In this document: positions 28,168 to 36,373 of the stretch, piece after piece | Layout of the letters: each line of letters begins with the position of its first letter | Position numbering within the stretch: position 1 is the first letter of the stretch | NCBI GenBank assembly: GCA_904399395.1 | Contig: CAJFPJ010000046.1 | Span: forward strand, 41,382-105,381 | DNA: 64,000 bases | From: an uncultured Clostridia bacterium | Lineage (GTDB): Bacteria; Bacillota; Clostridia; Oscillospirales; Acutalibacteraceae | Reading direction: 5' to 3' | Notes under the pieces: generated by a model | What the model saw: only the letters and a program-made list of their open reading frames with translations | Databases searched by the model: none | What the model was told of the DNA's origin: nothing | Made by a program: the position numbers and the translations under genes

Positions 28168-28935
28168 ATGAACAAAGCTCTTAGAAAAGCCGTTATCGCC
28201 GGCAACTGGAAAATGAATAAGACCCCCGCTGAAGCCAAAGAGTTGCTCGAGGCCATCAAGCCTCTGGTAAAAGATGCAGACTGCGATGTGATCGCCTGTG
28301 TTCCCTTCGTGGATCTGGACGCCTCTCTGGAAACCGTCAAGGGCACCAACATTGCCATCGGTGCAGAAAACTGCCATTGGGAGCCTTCCGGCGCTTATAC
28401 CGGCGAGATCTCCGCTCCCATGCTGGCCGCCATGGAGGTTCCTTATGTAATCATCGGCCACAGCGAGCGCCGCACCTATTTCGGTGAGACGGATGTAACC
28501 GTCAACAAGCGCGTGCGCGCCGCTCTGGACAACGGCCTGACCGTTATCCTCTGCGTGGGCGAATATCTGGAGCAGAGAGAGCAGGGTGTCACCGACGAGG
28601 TGGTAGCCATGCAGACCAAGATCGCTCTGATGGGTGTCTCTGCCGATGAACTGAAGAGAATCATCATTGCCTATGAGCCTGTGTGGGCTATCGGCACCGG
28701 TAAAACCGCCACCGCAGCCCAAGCCAACGAAGTGTGCGCTATGATTCGTTCCACCGTGGCTGGCCTTTACAGCAAAGAGGCAGCAGACGCCCTCACCATT
28801 CAATACGGTGGTTCCATGAACGCTAAAAACGCCGAAGAGCTTCTGGATCAGCCCGATGTAGACGGCGGTTTGATCGGCGGAGCCTCTCTGAAGCCCGCTG
28901 ACTTTGCAGAAATCGTAAAGGCGGCTTCTCGCTAA
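28168..28935 (+). CDS. tpiA: Triosephosphate isomerase
   Basis: 255 residues from ATG 28168 (AAGGAGATG upstream); an upstream in-frame TTG is not needed. Interconverts dihydroxyacetone phosphate and glyceraldehyde-3-phosphate. AGNWKMNKT holds Asn and Lys of the active site, IIGHSERRTYFGE the electrophilic His, AYEPVWAIGTGKTAT the catalytic Glu and loop 6; QYGGSMNAKNAEELL and DGGLIGGASL bind phosphate. Second gene of the glycolytic cluster, 118 bases after pgk. Confidence 0.98.
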   Translation: MNKALRKAVIAGNWKMNKTPAEAKELLEAIKPLVKDADCDVIACVPFVDLDASLETVKGTNIAIGAENCHWEPSGAYTGEISAPMLAAMEVPYVIIGHSERRTYFGETDVTVNKRVRAALDNGLTVILCVGEYLEQREQGVTDEVVAMQTKIALMGVSADELKRIIIAYEPVWAIGTGKTATAAQANEVCAMIRSTVAGLYSKEAADALTIQYGGSMNAKNAEELLDQPDVDGGLIGGASLKPADFAEIVKAASR

Positions 28936-28996
28936 TTTCTGTGGGAAACCTGCCTGAGAAGAATACCCACGCGCCCATTCCGGCGCAATATCCGGC

Positions 28997-29023
28997 GGGG
29001 CTTTCCACATAGGGGAAAGCCCC
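28997..29023 (+). promoter_or_regulatory. Intercistronic hairpin between tpiA and gpmI
   Basis: Ten-base stem GGGGCTTTCC / GGAAAGCCCC with a seven-base loop, no U-tract. As with the pgk-tpiA gap it probably stabilises or separates cistrons. Confidence 0.5.
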
Positions 29024-29051
29024 TGCTGGCTTAGAAAGGACAGAAACGCAT

Positions 29052-30563
29052 ATGGCTAAAAAACCTTTAATCCTGATGATCCTGGATGGTTTCGGGATTG
29101 CACCCGAGCATGGCAACGCCATCAAGGCCGCCAAAAAGCCCAACCTGGATCGTCTTTTTTCTGAAAACCCCGTGACCCAGATCGGCGCTTCCGGCCTCAA
29201 TGTAGGCCTGCCGGATGGACAGATGGGAAACAGCGAGGTGGGCCACACCAATATCGGCGCTGGCCGGATCGTGTATCAGGAACTCACCCGCATCACTAAA
29301 GCAATTGAAGAGGGCGATTTCTTTCATAACGAAGCCCTGCTCCACGCCATGGAGAACGCTAAAAAAGGCGGAGCTCTTCATTTGATTGGCCTGCTTTCTG
29401 ACGGCGGCGTGCACAGCCACAATACCCATCTTTATGCATTGGTGGAAATGGCTAAACGTGCAGGTCTTGAGAAGGTGTATGTCCATGCCCTTCTGGATGG
29501 CCGCGACGTTCCCCCTTCCTCCGGTAAGGAGTATGTGGCTGCTTGTGCCGACAAGCTTCAGGAAATCGGTGTGGGCAAAATTGCCACTGTGATGGGCCGC
29601 TATTATGCTATGGACCGTGACAATCGCTGGGATCGGGTGGAAAAAGCTTATGCCGCCATGGTATACGGCGAAGGTGTAGAAGCTTGTTGTGCCGTTAAGG
29701 CTGTAGAGGATTCCTATAAGGCCGATGTGACAGATGAATTCGTCGTTCCTGCTGTATGCGACAAAGAAGGAACCATCAAGGCCGGCGACTCTGTGGTCTT
29801 CTTTAATTTCCGCCCCGATCGTGCCCGCGAGATCACCCGTACCTTTGTAGATCCTGATTTCAATGGCTTCGAGCGCAGAAACGGCTTCTTCCCTCTCACC
29901 TATGTTTGCATGACACAATATGATGCCACTATGCCTAACGTGGAAGTAGCGTTCCGTCCCCAGTCTTTGAAAAACACCTTCGGCGAATATATCTCTGAAC
30001 AGGGTCTTTCTCAGCTGCGCATTGCAGAAACAGAGAAATACGCCCACGTGACCTTCTTCTTCAATGGAGGCGTAGAAAAGCAATATGAGGGCGAAGACCG
30101 GATTCTCGTAAAATCCCCCAAAGTAGCCACCTATGATCTGAAGCCTGAAATGAGTGCTTATGAAGTCACCGATAAGCTTCTGGAGGCTATCGCTGCTGAC
30201 AAATACGATGTGATTATCCTGAATTATGCCAACTGCGATATGGTAGGCCACACCGGTGTGTTCGAAGCTGCCAAGGCTGCGGTGGAGGCTGTGGATGCCT
30301 GCGTAGGCCGGGTGACCGATGCCATTGCCGCAAAGGGTGGTGTCTCTCTGATCACTGCGGATCATGGAAATGCAGATAAAATGTTTGACGAGGATGGTTC
30401 TCCCTTTACTGCTCACACGACCAATCCCGTCCCATTCTGCGTGGTCGGGTATCCCTGCAAGCTCCGGGAGGGTGGCGTTCTAGCGGATATCGCTCCCACC
30501 ATGTTAAAGATCCTCGGTTTGCCTCAACCGGAGGAAATGAGCGGCAAGAGCCTGGTCGAATAA
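29052..30563 (+). CDS. gpmI: Phosphoglycerate mutase, cofactor-independent
   Basis: 503 residues. Converts 3- to 2-phosphoglycerate with two manganese ions and a phosphoserine intermediate. MILDGFG holds the first metal Asp; the catalytic Ser is in [38 protein letters not shown] and NFRPDRARE are typical of the phosphotransferase insert; [11 protein letters not shown] and [10 protein letters not shown] complete the metal sites. Last gene of the cluster; a terminator follows. No enolase in the window. Confidence 0.98.
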   Translation: MAKKPLILMILDGFGIAPEHGNAIKAAKKPNLDRLFSENPVTQIGASGLNVGLPDGQMGNSEVGHTNIGAGRIVYQELTRITKAIEEGDFFHNEALLHAMENAKKGGALHLIGLLSDGGVHSHNTHLYALVEMAKRAGLEKVYVHALLDGRDVPPSSGKEYVAACADKLQEIGVGKIATVMGRYYAMDRDNRWDRVEKAYAAMVYGEGVEACCAVKAVEDSYKADVTDEFVVPAVCDKEGTIKAGDSVVFFNFRPDRAREITRTFVDPDFNGFERRNGFFPLTYVCMTQYDATMPNVEVAFRPQSLKNTFGEYISEQGLSQLRIAETEKYAHVTFFFNGGVEKQYEGEDRILVKSPKVATYDLKPEMSAYEVTDKLLEAIAADKYDVIILNYANCDMVGHTGVFEAAKAAVEAVDACVGRVTDAIAAKGGVSLITADHGNADKMFDEDGSPFTAHTTNPVPFCVVGYPCKLREGGVLADIAPTMLKILGLPQPEEMSGKSLVE

Positions 30564-30627
30564 GAATCTCTTCTTATCCGTGCATGCATTTTGCAGTTCG
30601 TTATCCAAATACACAATACAAAAAAGA

Positions 30628-30662
30628 CATCCGGACAATTTCAAAATGTCCGGATGCTTTTT
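30628..30662 (+). terminator. Terminator of the glycolytic cluster
   Basis: CATCCGGACA / TGTCCGGATG, nine-base loop, followed by CTTTTT. Confidence 0.88.
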
Positions 30663-31086
30663 GCATTTGCGGTATTTTTGTTTTTAAGATTGAACGGAAC
30701 AAAAAATTCCGCTCTTTTATTTTATATTTTTTTCGACCTTTTAAGGTCTGTATGACCTAATTTCTAAATAGGTTTACCACTAAAGAAACAAATACAAACT
30801 TTTGCACTTTTTGATAAAAATGGCGAAAAAAATGGAAAAAAGTCCGTCGCACCACAAATGTAAATTTTATGTAATGGAAAATAATAGCTGAGAAAGTATA
30901 GTACACTATCCAAGCCGGATTTTTACATTCTATGGAACCCCTGCCTGCGGCCAATGAAGCTTTGCTTCTTCTCACTTCCTCCCATCTTTCCCTTACTTAT
31001 AAAGCCGTCCGGGGGATCCTATCATGCAAGTTCTGCATCCTTCTTTGGAATACCGATCCGGTTTATTTCACAAAAGAGGTGCACAC
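30663..31086. other. AT-rich intergenic region before the XRE gene
   Basis: No gene seen. It holds several short inverted repeats: GGAAC/GTTCC-like around 30694-30712, GACCTTTTAAGGTC (30735-30748), ACCTA/TAGGT (30758-30776) and ATAGT-AC-ACTAT (30897-30908). They are candidate operators for the XRE regulator that follows; I found no -35 matching the TATAGT at 30897. Confidence 0.4.
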
Positions 31087-31362
31087 ATGACCACGATGAC
31101 AGAAAAAAATTTTGATCTGACCCTTGCTGCTATTCTAAAGGATCAGCGAAAAAGCCGGGGCTATTCCCAGCTTCAAATTTCCCAATATCTGGGAATCAAC
31201 CGTTCCACCTATACATATTATGAATCGGGGCACACTTCTCCTTCCATCTATACCCTGTTTCGTCTTGCCCTTTACTATGGAATTCCGGTTTCAGAATTTT
31301 TCCCCGAATCTGTCCGTAAAGGACGCAGAGGACGCGCGCAAAAACCAACCAAGCTATCCTGA
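31087..31362 (+). CDS. XRE-family helix-turn-helix regulator
   Basis: 91 residues from ATG 31087 (AAGAGGTG upstream). A single HTH_3 domain occupies residues about 12-68 (AAILKDQRKSRGYSQLQISQYLGINRSTYTYYESGHTSPSIYTLFRLALYYGIPVSEFF), followed by a basic tail (KGRRGRAQKPTK). Such small proteins often repress their own promoter; palindromes in the 420-base upstream gap are possible sites. No antitoxin partner is adjacent. Own terminator. Confidence 0.9.
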   Translation: MTTMTEKNFDLTLAAILKDQRKSRGYSQLQISQYLGINRSTYTYYESGHTSPSIYTLFRLALYYGIPVSEFFPESVRKGRRGRAQKPTKLS

Positions 31363-31410
31363 TCCGATAGACGAGAAACATTTCCCCTTGGCAGCCACAC
31401 ATATGCAGAA

Positions 31411-31456
31411 GCCCTTCCCGACAGGAACTTTTTTGTTCCGCCCGGGAAGGGCTTTT
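31411..31456 (+). terminator. Terminator of the XRE gene
   Basis: Two stacked stems: GCCCTTCCCG / CGGGAAGGGC outside and GGAAC-TTTTTT-GTTCC inside, followed by TTTT. Confidence 0.8.
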
Positions 31457-31561
31457 CCATTTTCACGGCAACAAAAACATGTGGGAAATCCTGAGCACTT
31501 TTTTCTTCTGAAACACCTCAGTAAATAGCACGATAATATGCACATGCACACCCATCCGCCC

Positions 31562-33202
31562 TTATTCCTTACCGGCGGCGATGAAATCCACACCGCCTCC
31601 ATAAGGCAGGAACCGAATTCCCTTCACACCGGGAGCCATGCCATAGAAGTGTTTTCCCGTATATAAGGGAAGAAACACACAGTCTTCCAAAAGTTGATTT
31701 TCGGCCTGCAAGCTCAAGGATGCAGCATCTTCCCCGCTATGACGGGCGATTTCATCCAAAAGGGAATCAAATTTCTCAGATTGATATCCGAACACATTTC
31801 CGGAAGACTGGCTCTGAAAAGCAGAAAGCGTGGAATAAGGGCCATCGCTTTCTGGGCGAAGAGCATAAATGGCAGCAGAAAAATCCCCCAGAGAAATGCG
31901 TTGGTTATACTCCTCTTCTTCTAAAGGTTCCATATTGTAATATAACCCGGTGGCCTCGTTCCAGGTTTTCAGTATTTCATTCACCAAGGGGCCTATTTCT
32001 TGTTCCTCGGGATAAATTACCGTAAAGGTAGGGGCCTTATCCAGAGAAAGAGCCGACATGCCCGCCCGAAGCCACTCAGAAAGCTCCTTTTCAGATGCCT
32101 GCCCAGGAAAGGATATCCCTCCAGCCATAGTTCTATACCGTTCTCCTTCCAGCGTGACCGCTGGGGAAATAATCCCTTGCGCCTCGCCCGCGCTCTTTGG
32201 AAGCTGCTCCAAAAGCTCTTCACGGTTCAATGATCGGAAGAAAAACCTGCGCAGATCCGCGTTTTTCAGTTTACTGTCCTGCAGATTGAAACAAAGCCCC
32301 CACACAGTATCCTCAAAAGACACAATTGAGCAGCCGGCCTTCTCTGCCTCCACAGTTTCCTGTTCCGTAAGAGCAACAGCATCCAAAGAACCAGAAGTCA
32401 AGGCGCTGACAGGCGAAGAGAGATCTATTTCCTCATTGCCCACTGTGAACGAAACATCTGATGGCAGAGGCGCTGTTTCTCCAGAATAGGTATCGGAGGC
32501 TTTTACATTGATATGCTTACCAGCCTCCCAGCCATACCGTCCATCAATTTCAAAAGGGCCGTTTCCCATGAGAGTGCTCTTTTCAAGCCCATACCGGCCC
32601 AAAGTGGACTGAAAAAACTCTTCATTGCAAGGCATAAATACAGGCAGAGCCGTGAGTATGGGGAAATTTTGATTGGGATACTCCAGTTCTATTATCAGTG
32701 TGTAGTCATCCTTTACTGTCACACCCAGCTCATCCACAGTCTTTTTTCCATCGTGAATATCTCTTCCGTTTCGGATACAATACATGGGGGCGCAGGTTTC
32801 AGAGCCCGTAGCAGGATCCAACGCTCTCTGAAAAGCAAAAAGGAAATCGGAAGCTGTCACCGGCGTTTCTCCGTCTGACCACACAGCTTCTTTACGCAAA
32901 TGAAAGGTCCACTGAGTATACTCTGCATTATGCTCCCAGCTTTCCGCAGCCCCTGGGGTAGCGCTCTGGGCGCCGTCATCCTCTTCGGATATACGAGCCA
33001 GCCCTTCATACAGAGCCAGGATCACCGAAGCGGCATCCTCCCCGCTGGCAATCTGCGGATCCAAAGTCTTTGGCTCCCTGCTCAAAGCCCAGCGGAAGCT
33101 TTTACCCGCAAGGCTGTCTTCCCCCTTTTTGCAGGAAGTAACTGAGAGCAACAGGCAGGCACATAAAAAGAAAGCCAGAAATGATTTCCAGCACAGTTTC
33201 AT
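31562..33202 (-). CDS. OppA-type peptide-binding lipoprotein (orphan)
   Basis: 546 residues; GAAAGGAG before the start. Lipoprotein signal with lipobox LSVTSC (Cys24), then an SBP family 5 fold: FRWALSREPKTLDPQ, LRKEAVWSDGETPVTASDFLFAFQRALDP, MGNGPFEI, VWGLCFNLQDSKLKNADLRRFFF. These bind oligopeptides or similar ligands for an ABC importer. No permease or ATPase genes are adjacent, so it either shares a remote transporter or acts as a receptor. Transcribed away from desulfoferrodoxin, with a PerR-like palindrome between the two. Confidence 0.9.
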   Translation of the reverse strand: MKLCWKSFLAFFLCACLLLSVTSCKKGEDSLAGKSFRWALSREPKTLDPQIASGEDAASVILALYEGLARISEEDDGAQSATPGAAESWEHNAEYTQWTFHLRKEAVWSDGETPVTASDFLFAFQRALDPATGSETCAPMYCIRNGRDIHDGKKTVDELGVTVKDDYTLIIELEYPNQNFPILTALPVFMPCNEEFFQSTLGRYGLEKSTLMGNGPFEIDGRYGWEAGKHINVKASDTYSGETAPLPSDVSFTVGNEEIDLSSPVSALTSGSLDAVALTEQETVEAEKAGCSIVSFEDTVWGLCFNLQDSKLKNADLRRFFFRSLNREELLEQLPKSAGEAQGIISPAVTLEGERYRTMAGGISFPGQASEKELSEWLRAGMSALSLDKAPTFTVIYPEEQEIGPLVNEILKTWNEATGLYYNMEPLEEEEYNQRISLGDFSAAIYALRPESDGPYSTLSAFQSQSSGNVFGYQSEKFDSLLDEIARHSGEDAASLSLQAENQLLEDCVFLPLYTGKHFYGMAPGVKGIRFLPYGGGVDFIAAGKE

Positions 33203-33370
33203 ATACGGAGGCTCCTTTCAGAAAGCGCGGATTCCGCTTCCATATTCCAATACACATCTGCCACGAACCAGGCTTCAGAAATGCACACATCCGGTGCATT
33301 TCTTCCAGAAAAATCCTCATCTGCAGAAAGGAAGCTTTTTCGGATCTGCTTGCAAAATCCACTGTGTGTA

Positions 33371-33385
33371 GTACAATAATTGTAA
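33371..33385. promoter_or_regulatory. PerR-like palindrome between oppA-type and desulfoferrodoxin genes
   Basis: GTACAATAATTGTAA, a 7-1-7 palindrome matching 12 of 15 positions of the Bacillus Per box (TTATAATNATTATAA) by eye. It lies about 170 bases from each of the two divergent starts. PerR control of superoxide reductase is known in Clostridium, so the match is sensible but unproven. Confidence 0.4.
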
Positions 33386-33553
33386 CATGGTTTTTATTTC
33401 CATGCAATGAACGTGACAGAGATGTAAGAAAACTTCATAGTTTCGTAAGAAGTGTACCCAGAATTTTTCATAAAATCAGGGGATACTAAAAGAAGTGAAA
33501 TCCACCCGGTATTCTCGGCAGAGATCGGGTGAAACATAGAGAGGAGAAATACT

Positions 33554-33940
33554 ATGACAAACGACGTACGCTTTTTCAGATGCAAGCACTGCGGCAATTT
33601 TGTGGGGGCAATTCATTTCAGCGGTGTTCCCATGATCTGCTGCGGCGAAAAGATGGAGGAAGTAATCCCCAACACCACCGACGCCGCCCAAGAAAAACAT
33701 GTTCCCGAAGTAACTGTTTCGGGCCGTGAAGTTAAAGCTCTGGTGGGCAGTATCGCCCACCCCATGACAGAAGAGCATTCCATTCAATGGGTATATTTGC
33801 AGACCAATAAAGGCGGCCAGCGCAAATGCCTCGCTCCCAATGAGGAACCAAGCGTTATCTTCTGCCTTGCAGAAGACGAAACCCCTGTGGCCGTTTACGC
33901 TTACTGCAACCTGCATGGGCTGTGGAAGAAGGAAATCTAA
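33554..33940 (+). CDS. Desulfoferrodoxin (superoxide reductase, two-iron type)
   Basis: 128 residues. Reduces superoxide to hydrogen peroxide without making O2. The N-terminal desulforedoxin centre has C10, C13, C29 and C30; the catalytic iron centre has H49, H69, H75, C118 and H121 (HPMTEEHSI, YAYCNLHGLWK). Both centres are complete, so this is the class I (2Fe) enzyme. Electrons come from rubredoxin in known systems. Single gene with a strong terminator; divergently placed from the peptide-binding lipoprotein gene. Confidence 0.96.
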   Translation: MTNDVRFFRCKHCGNFVGAIHFSGVPMICCGEKMEEVIPNTTDAAQEKHVPEVTVSGREVKALVGSIAHPMTEEHSIQWVYLQTNKGGQRKCLAPNEEPSVIFCLAEDETPVAVYAYCNLHGLWKKEI

Positions 33941-33986
33941 AGCAGTTTTTCTACTTCTACGGCAAAAAGTACAGTTACAGACCAAA

Positions 33987-34026
33987 AGCGCTCTTGGCAA
34001 TAACAAAGCCAAGAGCGCTTTTTTCC
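33987..34026. terminator. Bidirectional terminator between desulfoferrodoxin and GNAT genes
   Basis: Twelve-base perfect stem AGCGCTCTTGGC / GCCAAGAGCGCT, nine-base loop, with TTTTTT on the plus side and TTTTGG on the minus side. It serves both convergent genes. Confidence 0.88.
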
Positions 34027-34034
34027 GCTTATAT

Positions 34035-34553
34035 CTAAAGTTTCTTGATCAGACACAGGGTCAACTCATCATCGTTAATACAGGGAGCATTTGCAGCCAG
34101 CACTTTCTCTTTATAATACACGCCTTTACCATCGGGAATATAGCCAAGTTTAGCATAAAGCCTTTGGGCTTGACCGTATTCTGAATTAAGACACACATCC
34201 AAGTATACCCGGCTGCTCACTCGGCTGGCTTCTTTTTCTGCCGCAGCCATCAGTTGTCCGCCTATACCTTTGTTCCTATATTTCTTAAAAACGATGAGAT
34301 CTACTATCCCGGGAAATCCTTGATTTCCCAGTCCTCCCCATTTACAACGGTAATAAAGGAATACATATCCGGCCGGTTTCCCTTTATACAAGGCAAGAAG
34401 TGCCAGACTATCCCCTTGGGACTGATTTTCTATTTGCCGCTTCAAATATTCTCTGCTATCTTTCGATCCGTCTTCACTTTCCCAACAAATAGATTCTACA
34501 TCATCCGGCCGCATGCTGCGTATCTGAATATCAGCTGTAGATTCCAAAATCAT
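34035..34553 (-). CDS. GNAT-family N-acetyltransferase
   Basis: About 172 residues; ATG at 34553 or the TTG two codons later (AAAGGTG fits the TTG spacing better). The acetyl-CoA site is seen in VDLIVFKKYRNKGIGGQLMAAAEKEA (V-x-x-x-x-R/Q-G-x-G-A-like loop), followed by YLDVCLNSEYGQAQRLYAKLGYIPDG, typical of the C-terminal half of GNAT. Substrate unknown; similar proteins acetylate small amines or protein N-termini. Convergent with desulfoferrodoxin. Confidence 0.85.
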   Translation of the reverse strand: MILESTADIQIRSMRPDDVESICWESEDGSKDSREYLKRQIENQSQGDSLALLALYKGKPAGYVFLYYRCKWGGLGNQGFPGIVDLIVFKKYRNKGIGGQLMAAAEKEASRVSSRVYLDVCLNSEYGQAQRLYAKLGYIPDGKGVYYKEKVLAANAPCINDDELTLCLIKKL

Positions 34554-34642
34554 CACCTTTCTTTTGCTGCAAAGCAAAATACGCCACAGAAATTAGTCGA
34601 TAGGTATCACAGCTCTTAATATGATCCCTTACCCACCTATCC

Positions 34643-35683
34643 TTAGGAAGCTTCTTCTTCCTTGGGAGGCGCCTCAATGACGATACGCCCCTCCTCCAGC
34701 AGAAGACGCACTCGGTTTCCTTCCACTCCCAGTTCATCCAGCATTTCTCTGGGGATCTGCAACCGGCCAGCCCGATCCAGTACGGCATACTCATCATGGG
34801 GATCTTCAAATTCAGCGACCGCATCCAGATTTTCAATCAGATTCTGGCGCACGATGAATTCGGTGCTGGTCTTTCCGTCCCGAATAGCCACCACCCGGTT
34901 CACCTTTTTCGAAAGTTGCCGGTCATGGGTAACGATAACGATTGTGAGACCCAGACTTCTGTTCAACTCCCGGAATACATCCAGAATATAGCTTCCTGTA
35001 TGCACATCCACAGAACCGGTGGGTTCGTCGGCCAGAAGCAGCTTAGGATTGTTAGCCAACGCAATGGCAATGGCTACACGCTGCTGTTCGCCGCCGGAAA
35101 GCTGATTCAGCCGGCTGTTCTTTTTGTGTCCCATTCCCACCAGCTCCAAAAGCTCAAGGGCTCTGGTTTTTTTATCTTTTACAGCATTAGAAAACATCAT
35201 AGGCATCTGCACATTCTGCCAAGCGTTCAGATACGGCAGCAAATTTCGGGCATTGTTCTGCCACACAAAACCCACAACACTCTTTTTATACTCCACAAGC
35301 TCCCGCTCTGTCATTTTAAAAAGGTTCCGGCCATCTACAAACAGCCTCCCGGCAGAAGGACGGTCCAGCCCGCCGATCATATTGAGAAAGGTGCTCTTTC
35401 CGCTGCCGCTATTGCCGATGATGGCCATAAGCTCGCCTCTGTCCACCGTCAGCTCCAGTCCCTGCAGCGCCAAAACTTCACTTTCTTCCGTCTTATAGAT
35501 CTTAACCAAATCCTCGCAGACGATGATTTTTTTCGGGTCGATGTCTGAAGTCTCCTGTGCAGGAGCCCCATTCCCCGAAACCTGCGGTCTTTCTTCTGCA
35601 GCGGATTCTGTTGGGACAGTCTCTTCCTGCACCTCTGTCTGCGCTTGCTTCTCTTTTTCCTGCAAAGCCTTCCCTTTACGCAT
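34643..35683 (-). CDS. ABC exporter ATPase with C-terminal AbrB/SpoVT-like domain
   Basis: 346 residues from the ATG at 35683, which overlaps the stop of the preceding ATPase gene. Residues 1-50 are an Ala/Glu/Gln-rich extension. A MacB/LolD-type ATPase follows: Walker [10 protein letters not shown], signature LSGGEQQR, Walker [11 protein letters not shown], switch VTHD. The last 50 residues ([41 protein letters not shown]) read as an AbrB/SpoVT swapped-hairpin domain, normally a DNA-binding or dimerisation module. Last gene of the six-gene export operon and the second of two ATPases. Confidence 0.88.
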   Translation of the reverse strand: MRKGKALQEKEKQAQTEVQEETVPTESAAEERPQVSGNGAPAQETSDIDPKKIIVCEDLVKIYKTEESEVLALQGLELTVDRGELMAIIGNSGSGKSTFLNMIGGLDRPSAGRLFVDGRNLFKMTERELVEYKKSVVGFVWQNNARNLLPYLNAWQNVQMPMMFSNAVKDKKTRALELLELVGMGHKKNSRLNQLSGGEQQRVAIAIALANNPKLLLADEPTGSVDVHTGSYILDVFRELNRSLGLTIVIVTHDRQLSKKVNRVVAIRDGKTSTEFIVRQNLIENLDAVAEFEDPHDEYAVLDRAGRLQIPREMLDELGVEGNRVRLLLEEGRIVIEAPPKEEEAS

Positions 35684-36353
35684 CGACAATCTCACCATCC
35701 TCCATCGAAAACACCCGGTCCCCCGCACCCATAAGGCCTGTATCGTGCGTGGTCATCACCACAGTGATACCCTCTTCCCTGGTCAGATCCCTGAAGATCT
35801 TCACAACCTTCACGCCGGTGGCTGAATCCAACTCTGCAGTGGGTTCATCTGCAAAAATGATCTGGGGCTTATGGGCCAGCGCCCTGGCTATGGCTACACG
35901 CTGCTGTTCACCGCCGGACATCTGCTGGGGCATATGATGCATGCGCCCTCCGAGCCCCACCATATGCAGGCATTCCTCCGCCCTTTTGCGCCTGTCTTCC
36001 CGGTAACGGGCCAAGCGCAGAGCAAATTCCACATTTTCATAGGCATCCATTGTGGGAACCAGAGCCACAGATTGGAACACAAATCCGATTTTGGTACGCC
36101 GCAAAAGCCCCCTTCTCTTTTCATCCAGCGCTCCGATCTCCTGGCCATCCAAAAAGACCTGACCCGAGGTAGGGGAATCCAAAGCCCCCAGGATATTCAT
36201 CAGGGTGGTCTTGCCGGAACCGGACCGTCCCCGCAGGATCACGAATTCTCCTTTGGGAATCTCTATGCTGATCCCTTTGAGCACCTGCACATCCTTTTCC
36301 CCGGCAACCGGGAAAGAACGGGTCACATTTTTTGTCTCTATCATCATATCCAT
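35676..36353 (-). CDS. ABC exporter ATPase (MacB/LolD type)
   Basis: 225 residues, the normal length for a lone ATPase of this class. Walker A RGRSGSGKTT, Q-loop VFQSVALVPTMDAYENVEF, signature [19 protein letters not shown], Walker B IIFADEPTAELDS, H-loop TTHD. It should drive the FtsX-like permease encoded 20 bases upstream. Together with the neighbouring AbrB-tailed ATPase it may form a heterodimer, which would explain two ATPase genes for one long permease. Confidence 0.93.
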   Translation of the reverse strand: MDMMIETKNVTRSFPVAGEKDVQVLKGISIEIPKGEFVILRGRSGSGKTTLMNILGALDSPTSGQVFLDGQEIGALDEKRRGLLRRTKIGFVFQSVALVPTMDAYENVEFALRLARYREDRRKRAEECLHMVGLGGRMHHMPQQMSGGEQQRVAIARALAHKPQIIFADEPTAELDSATGVKVVKIFRDLTREEGITVVMTTHDTGLMGAGDRVFSMEDGEIVDA

Positions 36354-36373
36354 TTAAACAGCCTCCCTTCCGG

